From: Emcibacteraceae bacterium
GTDB lineage: Bacteria > Pseudomonadota > Alphaproteobacteria > Sphingomonadales > Emcibacteraceae
Reading direction: 5' to 3'
Assembly: GCA_028281625.1 (NCBI GenBank)
Contig: JANQJN010000078.1
Span: 41,770 to 105,769 of the forward strand
DNA: 64,000 bases
The translations under genes were made by a program, and so were the position numbers. Within the stretch, counting starts at the first letter, position 1. The number at the start of each line of letters is the position of its first letter. This document shows, one piece after another, positions 29,296-38,822 of the stretch. The notes under the pieces are model-generated. The model saw nothing but the letters and a program-made list of their open reading frames with translations, was not told the origin of the DNA and did not search any database.

Positions 29296-31743
29296 GTGAA
29301 GAAAATACTCTTAAGTGCAACCGCAGCGGTCGCGATGATTCCGCATCTTGCACAAGCAGAAGAACCGGCCCCAGCGCCGCAGCAGGCAGCAACCGGAGAT
29401 GCTGCAGCTACCGCACAGGATAGTCAATATTTTGATACTATTACAGTTACAGCAGCCAAACGTGATCAGTCTTATATGGATGTCCCAGCCAGTGCGACAG
29501 TACTAAATGACACGGCACTGACAGAGATGCAGGCGACAGATGCTGCGAGCTATCTGGAATTAGTGCCCAATGTATCCTTCCAGGAAGGTGGATCAGGCGG
29601 CGCACGTGAGATAATCATCTCTATACGTGGAATTAGTGATCAAATTCAAGGTGAGCGCGTCGCGGCCAACTCAGCTTTCTCAACTTACTGGGATGGCTTT
29701 AGTGTTCAAGTAGCGGCAAATGGTGCTGCGAATCCACCGATATATGACGTGGAAGCAGTTGAAGTTCTCAGAGGACCTCAAGGAACGTTGTTTGGCCGTA
29801 ATTCACTTGGTGGAGCGATCAATATTCGATCCAAAAAACCAACAGATGAACTTTACGGGCAGCTTGACCTTGGTGCAGGTACTTATAATACCTTCAGATT
29901 GAATGGCGTTGTGAACCTTCCTGTCAACGACAAGATGTTTATTCGCACAGCATTTAACAACGAGAAATCAGATGGGTTTGTTAAAAATGTTCACCCAACT
30001 GGTGGAAGTAGTGCATCAAAGCTTACATCCATCCGTACGTCATTACGAATTATGCCATCTGAGAACACGACGATTGACGCTCAGGTTTCGTATACAGATG
30101 ACAGGCAGGACATGCCAGGGTTTGTTCCCACCTGTATTCGGGACTGGTTTGACTATAGAGTAGGCGATCCAGAATTTGCAGGCGTGGGTTGTCACCCCGT
30201 TGCAAAAGAAGAAGATCCTTCACTCGCTGGATTTCCAGATAATACCGATAAAACATCCCATGATGCAAAAGAGTTTACAAACAATACTTTTGAGCAATAT
30301 CAGCTGAACTTTAACCATGATTTCGATGGTTTTACTGTAAACAATGTGACTGGTTATCTGGCCACAAGTATGGACCAGTTAGAAGATTTGGATGATTCAT
30401 TTGTTACAAGTATCGAACGTCCAAACAACTACTCTTCCACTACTTTCAGTAATGAATTCAATGTTAAATCAAATGGAGATGGTGCATTGGATTGGGTTGC
30501 AGGTGGTCTTTATTATAAAGATACTCTGGACGCTCAGAATCAAATACATATTGTTGGTCCCTTATTTGGCTGGCTTCCAGGTGATGTTGCAAATGAAAAC
30601 AAAATTCATATGGAATATGAGGGATGGGCTGTTTTTGGAGATGCTATCTGGCAAATGACTGATAGAATTTCATTAACCGGCGGGCTTCGTTTTTCTAAAG
30701 ACAAGGTCGCGCAAAGTTGGACTGATGTTTTTGCGGCATGTGGAAGTCGTGCTGAAGGTGATCCGCTCGCTGAGGGTTGTTTAGCGAGACCGGATTGGCC
30801 TGATACCTTGCCTGTATATGATGGTATGATTTCAGGTGGGCGTATGGCGCAAACCGCAGGTACGGCTGGTAATACGCAATCCGATAATTTTTCTTACAGG
30901 GCTGCTATAAATTATGATATCAGTGACGATATCTCGTCTTATGCTACTGTATCGCGCGGTTATAAAGCGGCGACCATACGTGCAAACCCTGATGCCGGAT
31001 TTGAGAACATCTCGCGTGCTGACAGTGAGCACATGACAAACTACGAAGTTGGTTTTAAAGGAACAGCTTTTGACAATAGAGCACGTTTTGAAGTTGCAGC
31101 ATTCTATATGGACTGGAAGAACATGCAGGTGCCTCAAAGAGAATCTCTTTGTGATAACGGCAGCGGAACGCTTGTTCCACTAGCGACCGTAACGAATTGT
31201 GCGGTGATCGTACCTTATGATCGAATTGCCAATGTACCAAAGGCGCATTCAAAGGGTATCGAACTATCACTTTCAACATATCTGACAGATGACTTTATAG
31301 TTGGTGGTACCGTTGGTTATCTGAACGCGCGTTATGACGACTATTTTGATGAGAGACTAACGCTTGCAGAAGGTCAACGTGACCGCGCTGGCGACCGCAT
31401 TGACAATGGTGCACCGGACTGGACAGGTAACGCTTTTGCCAGATACAACTTCGAAGCTCTCGAGGGTGATGCATTCGTACAGGGAAATGTCTATTTCCGT
31501 AGTGGACAACAAACACCGCTATCAGGAGATAATTTCGTAAAAGGATACCCCAATAGCTACGATGGCTATGCAGTTGCCAGATTTAGTGCTGGTATTGAAT
31601 GGGATAACCAATCGTTGGTGCTTAATGTGAATAACTTGTTAAAAAACAACTACCATACAGCAACATTGGGTGGTTCGTATTTAGGTACAAATGTTGACGT
31701 GCATCCACGCACTGCGATGCTCACATGGAGCATCAAGTCATAA
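29296..31743 (+). CDS. TonB-dependent receptor (GTG start at 29296 proposed; ORF track start 29272)
   Basis: VKKILLSATAAVAMIPHLAQAEE signal peptide; plug motifs VEVLRGPQGTLFGRNSLGGAINIRSKKP; C-terminal barrel. Confidence 0.93.
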   Translation: MKKILLSATAAVAMIPHLAQAEEPAPAPQQAATGDAAATAQDSQYFDTITVTAAKRDQSYMDVPASATVLNDTALTEMQATDAASYLELVPNVSFQEGGSGGAREIIISIRGISDQIQGERVAANSAFSTYWDGFSVQVAANGAANPPIYDVEAVEVLRGPQGTLFGRNSLGGAINIRSKKPTDELYGQLDLGAGTYNTFRLNGVVNLPVNDKMFIRTAFNNEKSDGFVKNVHPTGGSSASKLTSIRTSLRIMPSENTTIDAQVSYTDDRQDMPGFVPTCIRDWFDYRVGDPEFAGVGCHPVAKEEDPSLAGFPDNTDKTSHDAKEFTNNTFEQYQLNFNHDFDGFTVNNVTGYLATSMDQLEDLDDSFVTSIERPNNYSSTTFSNEFNVKSNGDGALDWVAGGLYYKDTLDAQNQIHIVGPLFGWLPGDVANENKIHMEYEGWAVFGDAIWQMTDRISLTGGLRFSKDKVAQSWTDVFAACGSRAEGDPLAEGCLARPDWPDTLPVYDGMISGGRMAQTAGTAGNTQSDNFSYRAAINYDISDDISSYATVSRGYKAATIRANPDAGFENISRADSEHMTNYEVGFKGTAFDNRARFEVAAFYMDWKNMQVPQRESLCDNGSGTLVPLATVTNCAVIVPYDRIANVPKAHSKGIELSLSTYLTDDFIVGGTVGYLNARYDDYFDERLTLAEGQRDRAGDRIDNGAPDWTGNAFARYNFEALEGDAFVQGNVYFRSGQQTPLSGDNFVKGYPNSYDGYAVARFSAGIEWDNQSLVLNVNNLLKNNYHTATLGGSYLGTNVDVHPRTAMLTWSIKS

Positions 31744-31782
31744 AATTCTCCCAACCTTGTATTTTGTGACCCTAAACTTTTT

Positions 31783-31813
31783 AGTCTCCCCAACTCGTTG
31801 GGGGGGCTTTTTT
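31783..31813 (+). terminator. Rho-independent terminator after TonB receptor
   Basis: AGTCTCCCCAACTCGTTGGGGGGGCTTTTTT. Confidence 0.88.
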
Positions 31814-31835
31814 GCATATTATTTTCGAGAACAAC

Positions 31836-33011
31836 ATGGAAAACACGATAACTGAATTCAAAGACGACAGACCCGCCTACATAATTTCTGGAATTTCGCA
31901 CGAATTGGCTGGCTTGGCTATTTTCTCGGTTTTACCGATTTTTGTTTCGGCCCTGATTAGTGAAGGCGGGTTTACAAACAGCCAAGGTGGCTATGTCGCT
32001 TCTGCGGATATCGTTGGAATTTCTATTAGTAACCTGTTTGCTTATTTCTGGATCAATCGAGTTTCCTGGGCAAAAGCGTCCCGATTTTTGTTGAGTTCCC
32101 TCATATCCCTTAATTTAGTATGTATGTTCCTCACATCGTTTGAGCAAATTGTGGTGGTGCGATTGTTATGTGGATTACTTGAGGGTTCTCTTTTCTCTCT
32201 CGCTATTGCCATGTTGGCACGAACATCAAGACCTGATCGTAATTTTGCTTTCACATTTTGTACGAGCTTGCTCACAGGGGCATTGAATATCTATCTAATG
32301 TCATTTCTTGTTAATATTTTTGGCATCCGAGGCGTTTTCATCGATTTAATTTTGTTTAGCATTGTACCGCTGTTTCTATGGCGACATGTTCTACCCGACA
32401 CTGCAATGGAAGGGGCAAGTGACAATGTTGAACCCAGTGACAAAGTGGGGGCTTCTACTCTTGTTTTATCAATAGTATTGCTGGCAAACCTGATTTATTT
32501 TATCGGTCAAGGCGGGCTCTGGTCATACGTTAAAGAAATAGTTGCTCAGGCTGGTATATCGGAAAGTGACATAAAATCCGGACTTTCTATTTCCCTTATT
32601 GCAGGCATGATAGGTGCCGGTTTGGCGTCGTGGCTTGATATAAAAGTTGGCCGCGTAGTTCCCCTTGCTGTTGCAATCATAATGGCTATAGGAAGCGTTT
32701 ATTTGCTTGATGGTGAAGTGACTTATGTGATTTTTGTGATAGCAGCATGTCTCTACAATTTTGGCAGTAACCTTGGTCATCCTTATCTATTCGGATATCT
32801 TGCTTCAATTGATCCAAAACGAAAGTTTGTCGTAATTTCGGGAGCGATGCAAACAGGTGGCATGGGTTTGGGGCCAGCGATCGCTGCTTACTTTATTGTG
32901 GGTGAGAATTTGGACCCGGTTTTGTCACTTTCTTATTTTGCATTTATCGGTGCATTGGTATTGTTTGTTCCAATAATGTTATTAATCCGAGGGCAAAACT
33001 TAAGAGAGTAG
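31836..33011 (+). CDS. MFS transporter (start revised to 31836, MENTITEFKDDRP)
   Basis: About 12 hydrophobic segments; annotated start at 31812 lies inside the terminator T-tract. Confidence 0.8.
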   Translation: MENTITEFKDDRPAYIISGISHELAGLAIFSVLPIFVSALISEGGFTNSQGGYVASADIVGISISNLFAYFWINRVSWAKASRFLLSSLISLNLVCMFLTSFEQIVVVRLLCGLLEGSLFSLAIAMLARTSRPDRNFAFTFCTSLLTGALNIYLMSFLVNIFGIRGVFIDLILFSIVPLFLWRHVLPDTAMEGASDNVEPSDKVGASTLVLSIVLLANLIYFIGQGGLWSYVKEIVAQAGISESDIKSGLSISLIAGMIGAGLASWLDIKVGRVVPLAVAIIMAIGSVYLLDGEVTYVIFVIAACLYNFGSNLGHPYLFGYLASIDPKRKFVVISGAMQTGGMGLGPAIAAYFIVGENLDPVLSLSYFAFIGALVLFVPIMLLIRGQNLRE

Positions 33012-34136
33012 TGTCGTTAAAGCTACACCGATGAAATTGGCAACAACATAGCCAAATATGCCAGTCATAATCGCCGGAGTAACCATTGTTGGCCATCCTT
33101 TGGAAGAAACAACTGCTGCAGTTACCGCAGGTCCTACAATTGCTGCCCCAGATCCTGTAATGGCTTCTGCAAGATCAATTTTAAAAACGCGAGCCGCAGT
33201 AAGCACAACTACAAACTGGATAATAATAATCATCATTCCATAAACAAACAAAATCAAAGCGTGATCAAAAAATGTCGTCATATTGGTTTTAAGTCCTACC
33301 ATGGCAAAAAATAAATACATGAACACCATGCCGAGTTCGTATTCGCCTTTAAGTTTTCCGAGTTGAGCAGGCAAAAGATTGGCAATAGTGACCGTGAACA
33401 AAGTTACAAAAAGAATGTTGAATTGTGATAAACCAATCAGATTAGATATATATTCCGAGAACAGACATATGCTGAAACTCAAAGAAAGCGCACCCGTCAT
33501 ATGGGCAAGCTTAATTTCTGAAACAGCGGATTTCTTATTATCGTTGTTTTCCCCGGACACGTTTGCTTCATCCATTATGCGAGAGGGGAAATTGCGTTTA
33601 ACGATTCCAATGGATGGCAGTGCTGCCAATAATAGAAGGCCAATAACACTTACAAAGCTACTGGCTCCAATGGCGGCACTAAATTCGGTGGGTGTCATAC
33701 CCACTGATTTGGACACGGCGAAAAAGTTCATGGCGCCGCCGATGTAGCCAGCCGTATAAACGCCAGCGACTTTAGGGCCAATCTCCCCAAGGTCCAGCAC
33801 CATGTATCCGATGATAACTCCGGAAATAACACCAAGCGCTGCAATGATTAGCGTTATCATCACTCGGCCGCTGTCCCTAAAAATTTTTCTTAAGTTAGCT
33901 TTAAACAGTAAAAGGGGTATTGCTGTTATAACCAAATATTTGTCAATGACATCGTAAACAGGAGACTCAAAAGGTGTTAGGTGAAAGTTGGAAAATATGA
34001 TGCCGATTGTAATGATCCATACAACACCGGACGTCACTTTCCCCAGGCGATTGTTATCGATCCAAAACCCAAGCCACGCCAAGAAAAATACTATAGCGCT
34101 AACGGCCAAAATGTTTTCACCAATAATGTAAGACAT
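33000..34136 (-). CDS. DUF819-like multi-TM carrier protein
   Basis: Multi-TM; AGVYTAGYIGGAMNFFAVSKSVGM and GAAIVGPAVTAAVVSSKGWPTMVTPAIMTGIFGYVVANFIG. Confidence 0.72.
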   Translation of the reverse strand: MSYIIGENILAVSAIVFFLAWLGFWIDNNRLGKVTSGVVWIITIGIIFSNFHLTPFESPVYDVIDKYLVITAIPLLLFKANLRKIFRDSGRVMITLIIAALGVISGVIIGYMVLDLGEIGPKVAGVYTAGYIGGAMNFFAVSKSVGMTPTEFSAAIGASSFVSVIGLLLLAALPSIGIVKRNFPSRIMDEANVSGENNDNKKSAVSEIKLAHMTGALSLSFSICLFSEYISNLIGLSQFNILFVTLFTVTIANLLPAQLGKLKGEYELGMVFMYLFFAMVGLKTNMTTFFDHALILFVYGMMIIIIQFVVVLTAARVFKIDLAEAITGSGAAIVGPAVTAAVVSSKGWPTMVTPAIMTGIFGYVVANFIGVALTTLLS

Positions 34137-34149
34137 TTATATTTATACC

Positions 34150-34989
34150 CTATTTTCTATTTTGATTTATTTTATCACGCCAATTGTTTAATCCGGAAAC
34201 TTCATAGGCCAATTCTTCACGATCTCTCTCGTGTAAAAACTTGATTGTTTTATACTGATTGATGGTTTTCTCACCTATGGGGCAAAATAAAGATCGATTT
34301 GACCCTTGAAGTTTAGCGATCAATTCTTGAGCCACATTTTGCGTGTCTGATCCAGGTTCGGCGTTTTTAACTTTTTTCAAAAATAAATCATTCGCAATCT
34401 TGTAGTCATCAATGTTTAAGCCATATTTTACTTTGAAATTTAGATTTGTCGCAACAGATCCAATGATGGCGATGCAAACTTTTATTCCCAGAGGTTTTAG
34501 TTCGTGGTAGAGGCTTTCCGCCATGTTGTTAAGTGCAGCCTTACTTGCAGCGTATGGTCCATCCATTGGTAATCCAATAGCCGCGGAAAGTGATGAAATC
34601 ATGACAATTGTGCCATTCCCTTTTTCACGCATTGAAGGCAGTATTGCTTTTGTAACGTTAATGGCACCAAATAAATTTACATCAAATATTTTGCTCAAAT
34701 TCTCTTGGCTGCATTCTTCAACGGTGCCAGGCAAATTTATACCGGCGTTGTTGATTAAGATATCTGGTGATCCATTGCTTTGTTCCATTTTTAGAACAGC
34801 AGAATTGATATCGTCCAAAGACGTTACGTCGAGTTGCAAAAGCATTATATTCTTATGATCTGACAATTCCGTTGGAACTGCTTCAATATTACGTACGCCT
34901 GCATAAACAAAGTGTCCCATACTGGCATATTCTCGCGATAACGCGAGGCCAATACCGCTTGCTGCACCTGTGATTAAGATTTTCTGCAT
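34150..34989 (-). CDS. Short-chain dehydrogenase/reductase
   Basis: ILITGAASGIGLALSREYA, NNAG, YAASKAAL. Confidence 0.9.
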   Translation of the reverse strand: MQKILITGAASGIGLALSREYASMGHFVYAGVRNIEAVPTELSDHKNIMLLQLDVTSLDDINSAVLKMEQSNGSPDILINNAGINLPGTVEECSQENLSKIFDVNLFGAINVTKAILPSMREKGNGTIVMISSLSAAIGLPMDGPYAASKAALNNMAESLYHELKPLGIKVCIAIIGSVATNLNFKVKYGLNIDDYKIANDLFLKKVKNAEPGSDTQNVAQELIAKLQGSNRSLFCPIGEKTINQYKTIKFLHERDREELAYEVSGLNNWRDKINQNRK

Positions 34990-35149
34990 TCACAACTTTA
35001 ACTAATTTTTGCTTCCCCGCATGATAGCGCAGAGGAACTAAATTATCTTCATTGATAATTCTAATGTGACGATGAGAATCTATCATTTGTTGGTACAAAA
35101 TCGTTCAAGTATCAAGAACACTACGACCAATGGAACTATAGGAAAAGTA

Positions 35150-36721
35150 ATGAAGCAGTATGATGTTGTCATCGCTGGTGGCGGGGTCAATGGCTTGGCA
35201 TGTGCAAGCCTGCTAATTAAATATGGCCTTTCGGTTTGCGTTTTGGAGCGAAATCCTTGGGTGGGCGGGGGTGCAGTAACCAGAGAAGTAACTTTACCGG
35301 GATTTAAACATGACATGTTTGGGTCTTCGCACGTGTGGATACATTGCAACCCCGATTTTCAAGAGATTAAACAAGAACTGGAGCAATATGGTCTTAAGTA
35401 TATCTGGGCTGATGATCAAATTACCGGGCATCCGGATCAAACTGGTGGTCCAGGCATTGTTATTTTTAAAAGCGTAGAAAAAACGGCAGAAAGCATTGCG
35501 CAATATTCCAAAAAGGATGCTGAAAGGTACCTGGAAGTCTATGAAGATTTTGAACTTGTGCGAGATGGATTTTTAAAAGCATTTTTCTCGCCCCCTGCAC
35601 CTCCAAGTTACATGGCGCAAGCAATGGAGAACAGTAAAGAAGGTCTTCTTCGTATGCGTGAATTCTCCCTGAGTGCGGTGGCCTGGGTGGAGCAGAACTT
35701 TGAAAATGAATTTGTAAAGGCAACTATGCTGAATTGGGCTATGGCACCACAAATTCTTCCAGAACAGGAAGGGGCTGGCCAATCTTGTTACATCATGATT
35801 CCAGCGATCCACGTGTTTGGACAATCCATCCCAGAAGGTGGCAGCATGATGCTGCCGGTGGCCATGCAGAACTATATCAACGACAATGGTGGAGAGGTTA
35901 TTACCGAAGCGACCATTAGCCAGTTCATCGTTGAGGACGGTGAGGCAAAAGGGTGTGTTCTGGTAGACGGAAGAGAAATTCGGGCAAGCAAAGCTGTCGT
36001 AAGTGCCCTGGAGCCGAAACAGACATTTCGCAAGTTCATTGAACCTGGAATACTGGATGATGAATTTCTCAAGCTCGTTGATCGTTATTCATTTGGAAAA
36101 ATTACAATTTGCCGCGTTCATCTTGCGCTATCGGAGCCGCCAAAATTTAACAATGGTGAATTAATGAGCAGTTGTGCATTTCACCGCATCGTTGACACGG
36201 CTCCGCAACTTTTAAAACAATATGCGGAAATTGCCCAAGGAATTCCACCAAGTGATCCGTTTCTTTGGAGCGCCTGTTGGACGGTAGTGGATCCTACCAG
36301 AGCGCCGGAAGGACAACACACACTTATTTTTGATACTTTCGTATCAAATTGGCTTGCGGACGGGCAGTCCTGGGAAGACATCAAAGAAGACTACGCTCAC
36401 AATGTTCTGCTTAAAAAACTGCAACAATATGCGCCCAATATTAACGAGGATACAATTCTGGGCGAGTATATTGAAACAAAAGAAAGCTTGGAGGCTGCCA
36501 ACCACAGTTTCGTTCAGGGTGTAACAACTGGCGGTGAAAGGATACAAGCTCAACTTGGTTACTTTAGACCGTTTCCCGGATATGCACATTATCGTTCTCC
36601 TGTGAAAAATCTTTATATGACTGGCCCACACTGCCACCCCGGCGGGGCCATATCAGCAATGGGTACAATAACGGCGAATATTATGCTCGAAGATTTCGGC
36701 ATTAAAAGTAATGATTATTAA
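35150..36721 (+). CDS. FAD-dependent oxidoreductase, phytoene dehydrogenase-like (start revised to 35150, MKQYDVVIAGGG)
   Basis: N-terminal VVIAGGGVNGLACASLLIKYGLSVCVLERN; C-terminal NLYMTGPHCHPGGAISAMG. Confidence 0.85.
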   Translation: MKQYDVVIAGGGVNGLACASLLIKYGLSVCVLERNPWVGGGAVTREVTLPGFKHDMFGSSHVWIHCNPDFQEIKQELEQYGLKYIWADDQITGHPDQTGGPGIVIFKSVEKTAESIAQYSKKDAERYLEVYEDFELVRDGFLKAFFSPPAPPSYMAQAMENSKEGLLRMREFSLSAVAWVEQNFENEFVKATMLNWAMAPQILPEQEGAGQSCYIMIPAIHVFGQSIPEGGSMMLPVAMQNYINDNGGEVITEATISQFIVEDGEAKGCVLVDGREIRASKAVVSALEPKQTFRKFIEPGILDDEFLKLVDRYSFGKITICRVHLALSEPPKFNNGELMSSCAFHRIVDTAPQLLKQYAEIAQGIPPSDPFLWSACWTVVDPTRAPEGQHTLIFDTFVSNWLADGQSWEDIKEDYAHNVLLKKLQQYAPNINEDTILGEYIETKESLEAANHSFVQGVTTGGERIQAQLGYFRPFPGYAHYRSPVKNLYMTGPHCHPGGAISAMGTITANIMLEDFGIKSNDY

Positions 36722-36733
36722 GGACTATGTGAA

Positions 36734-37903
36734 ATGAACCAACTTAATCAACCAGCACCAAAAATTGATAAATATACTGCGCTTGTTATTCAGCCGCAGG
36801 TAACCATTTCGGAAGACCAGTCGGCGGTTCAGAAGAATTTGGACCGGGTTTGCAATCTTATTGATTTTAGCGTGGGCTATCATTGGGAATTGCCCGCAAG
36901 GCTGGTCGTGTTGCCGGAATATTTTATGCAAGGTGTTACCACCCCAGGTAAGGGCGAAGATGGTTTGGCAGGTTTTATGAAAAAGGCTGTAACTTTCGAT
37001 GGCCCTGAAATTGGTCGTCTTTGTGACAAAGCAAAAGAATATAATATTTATATTTCCGGCGGTGGAATTATCGAGCAGGTGCCAGAATTTCCGGATCGAT
37101 GGTTTAACACAGCTTTTATTATCGGCCCATCAGGGGATGTCATCCTGAAATATCATAAATGGCATATCAATGCGTCACTTGGTCTTGGGACGAGCCCCCA
37201 TGATATTCTTGATGAATATACGGAAGTCTTTGGAGGAGATATCAAGGATCTGTTTCCAGTGATTGATACGGATATCGGAAAACTTGGGACAATGACCTGT
37301 CATGATGGTTGTACCCCTGAAGTATCAAGGGCGCTTGGCTATAATGGTGTTGAAGTCATATGTCATCCTGGTGCTATTCAGGAAGTTGAAGGGGTAAACG
37401 AACCGTGGGATTTCTGGACATTTACACGAAGAGCCAGAGCGCATGATAATATGTGTTACTTGCTCGGATCCAACTGGGGAACCGTGGATCACAAGTTCTA
37501 TCCACGGGCATTCTGTCCGGGTCATTCATTCGTCATTGATTATACAGGGCTCGTTTTAAGGCGGGCTGATTATCCGGAAGAACAGGTGATCAGCTGCCCG
37601 ATAGATATAGAGAGTCTTCGTGAGCATAGATCTCGTTGCAATCATAATTGCTGGGTTGATGTTAGAACTGAGGGTTTTAAGCAAATTTATGAAAAACCTA
37701 TTTATCCTCCCAATCAATTTCCATCCGGTAAGCCACCACAAAATCTTGCTGACAAAATGAAACCACTTAGGGAAGTGTTTCTTGATGTCTATGGACGCGG
37801 CCAATTTACGCCGCCAGCAGGAAAAACGGTTGAAGATATGGCGAACTTACATGAACAGAGAATCCGTGCAGCTCAGAAAATTGGCTTACTTCGGGAGGAT
37901 TAA
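36734..37903 (+). CDS. Nitrilase/amidase superfamily hydrolase
   Basis: Glu-Lys-Cys triad: VLPEYF, ILKYHKWHI, GTMTCHDGCTPEVSRALGYNG. Confidence 0.85.
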   Translation: MNQLNQPAPKIDKYTALVIQPQVTISEDQSAVQKNLDRVCNLIDFSVGYHWELPARLVVLPEYFMQGVTTPGKGEDGLAGFMKKAVTFDGPEIGRLCDKAKEYNIYISGGGIIEQVPEFPDRWFNTAFIIGPSGDVILKYHKWHINASLGLGTSPHDILDEYTEVFGGDIKDLFPVIDTDIGKLGTMTCHDGCTPEVSRALGYNGVEVICHPGAIQEVEGVNEPWDFWTFTRRARAHDNMCYLLGSNWGTVDHKFYPRAFCPGHSFVIDYTGLVLRRADYPEEQVISCPIDIESLREHRSRCNHNCWVDVRTEGFKQIYEKPIYPPNQFPSGKPPQNLADKMKPLREVFLDVYGRGQFTPPAGKTVEDMANLHEQRIRAAQKIGLLRED

Positions 37904-37905
37904 TA

Positions 37906-38178
37906 ATGAAAGTTGTTAGTAAACTTGCGAACATGAATTTAACCGTCGGCCATATGTTTCGTGAAGGAAATAGACTGGTGATTACCAATGAAGGTGGTGA
38001 AGGCATTCCGACAAAAGTTTACGTGCACCCGCGTGATGTTATAGGAGCGTTGGCTGCTTTTTTTAAAAGTTTTTCAGCTATTATCTTCATCGTTGGATTT
38101 CCGTATTTCTACATTAAAGCCAAAAATGACAAAGAAGATGTTGTAACACCAAAATCCATGAATAATCCTTGGGTGTAA
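37906..38178 (+). CDS. Hypothetical small protein with one TM segment
   Basis: 2 bp after upstream stop; ALAAFFKSFSAIIFIVGFPYFYIKAK; overlaps start of next gene. Confidence 0.6.
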   Translation: MKVVSKLANMNLTVGHMFREGNRLVITNEGGEGIPTKVYVHPRDVIGALAAFFKSFSAIIFIVGFPYFYIKAKNDKEDVVTPKSMNNPWV

Positions 38179-38822
38179 AAATGGGGTTGGAGAAAAGATT
38201 CTACGAACTTGGGATCATCCCGGTGGTCGCCTTTTCAGATATAGAAGAAGTGGTGCCAACAGCACAGGCTCTTATCAACGGAGGTCTGCCGGCTATCGAG
38301 GTGACATTCAGAACCGATATCGCTGCTGGTGCAATTCATTTAATCAAGCAAATGTTTCCAAAAATGCTTGTGGGCGCAGGAACGCTGCTTTCAATAGATC
38401 AAGTGGAGCAAGCAATTAAAGTCGGGGCAGATTTTTTCGTTGCTCCTGGCTTTAACGCAGATTTGATAACGCAAGCGTGGGAATATGACCTGATGTTTAT
38501 ACCGGGCTGCGCAACAGCCAGTGAGGTGGATGAGGCGCTTCGCATGAATATAAAGTTCGTCAAATTTTTTCCAGCGGAAGCTTGCAACGCCAGAAAATAT
38601 ATATCTGCACTCAATGGCCCTTATCCTCAAATGAACTACATGCCTACAGGTGGCATAAGCCTTGAAAATATGGCGGAATATCTTGAGATAGATAATGTTG
38701 TTTGCTGCGGTGGATCTTGGATTGCGTCTAGCAGTTTGATGCAAAGCGGCAATTTCGAACAAGTAAGAGAAAATGCAAAGCAAGTTGCAGAAAAAGTTAA
38801 ATCTATAAGAGGAAACAACTGA
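38169..38822 (+). CDS. eda: 2-dehydro-3-deoxy-phosphogluconate (KDPG) aldolase family (start probably 38181, ATGGGGTTGGAG)
   Basis: GIIPVVAFSD, PAIEVTFRT, VGAGTLLS, FVKFFPAEACN. Confidence 0.88.
   Translation: MGVKMGLEKRFYELGIIPVVAFSDIEEVVPTAQALINGGLPAIEVTFRTDIAAGAIHLIKQMFPKMLVGAGTLLSIDQVEQAIKVGADFFVAPGFNADLITQAWEYDLMFIPGCATASEVDEALRMNIKFVKFFPAEACNARKYISALNGPYPQMNYMPTGGISLENMAEYLEIDNVVCCGGSWIASSSLMQSGNFEQVRENAKQVAEKVKSIRGNN

Noticed and set aside
31812-31835. Upstream start of the MFS gene in the ORF track
   Set aside because: Lies at the end of a strong terminator T-tract; start at 31836 is more plausible.
38391-38783. 130-aa minus-strand ORF opposite eda
   Set aside because: Antisense to a conserved aldolase, no motif support.
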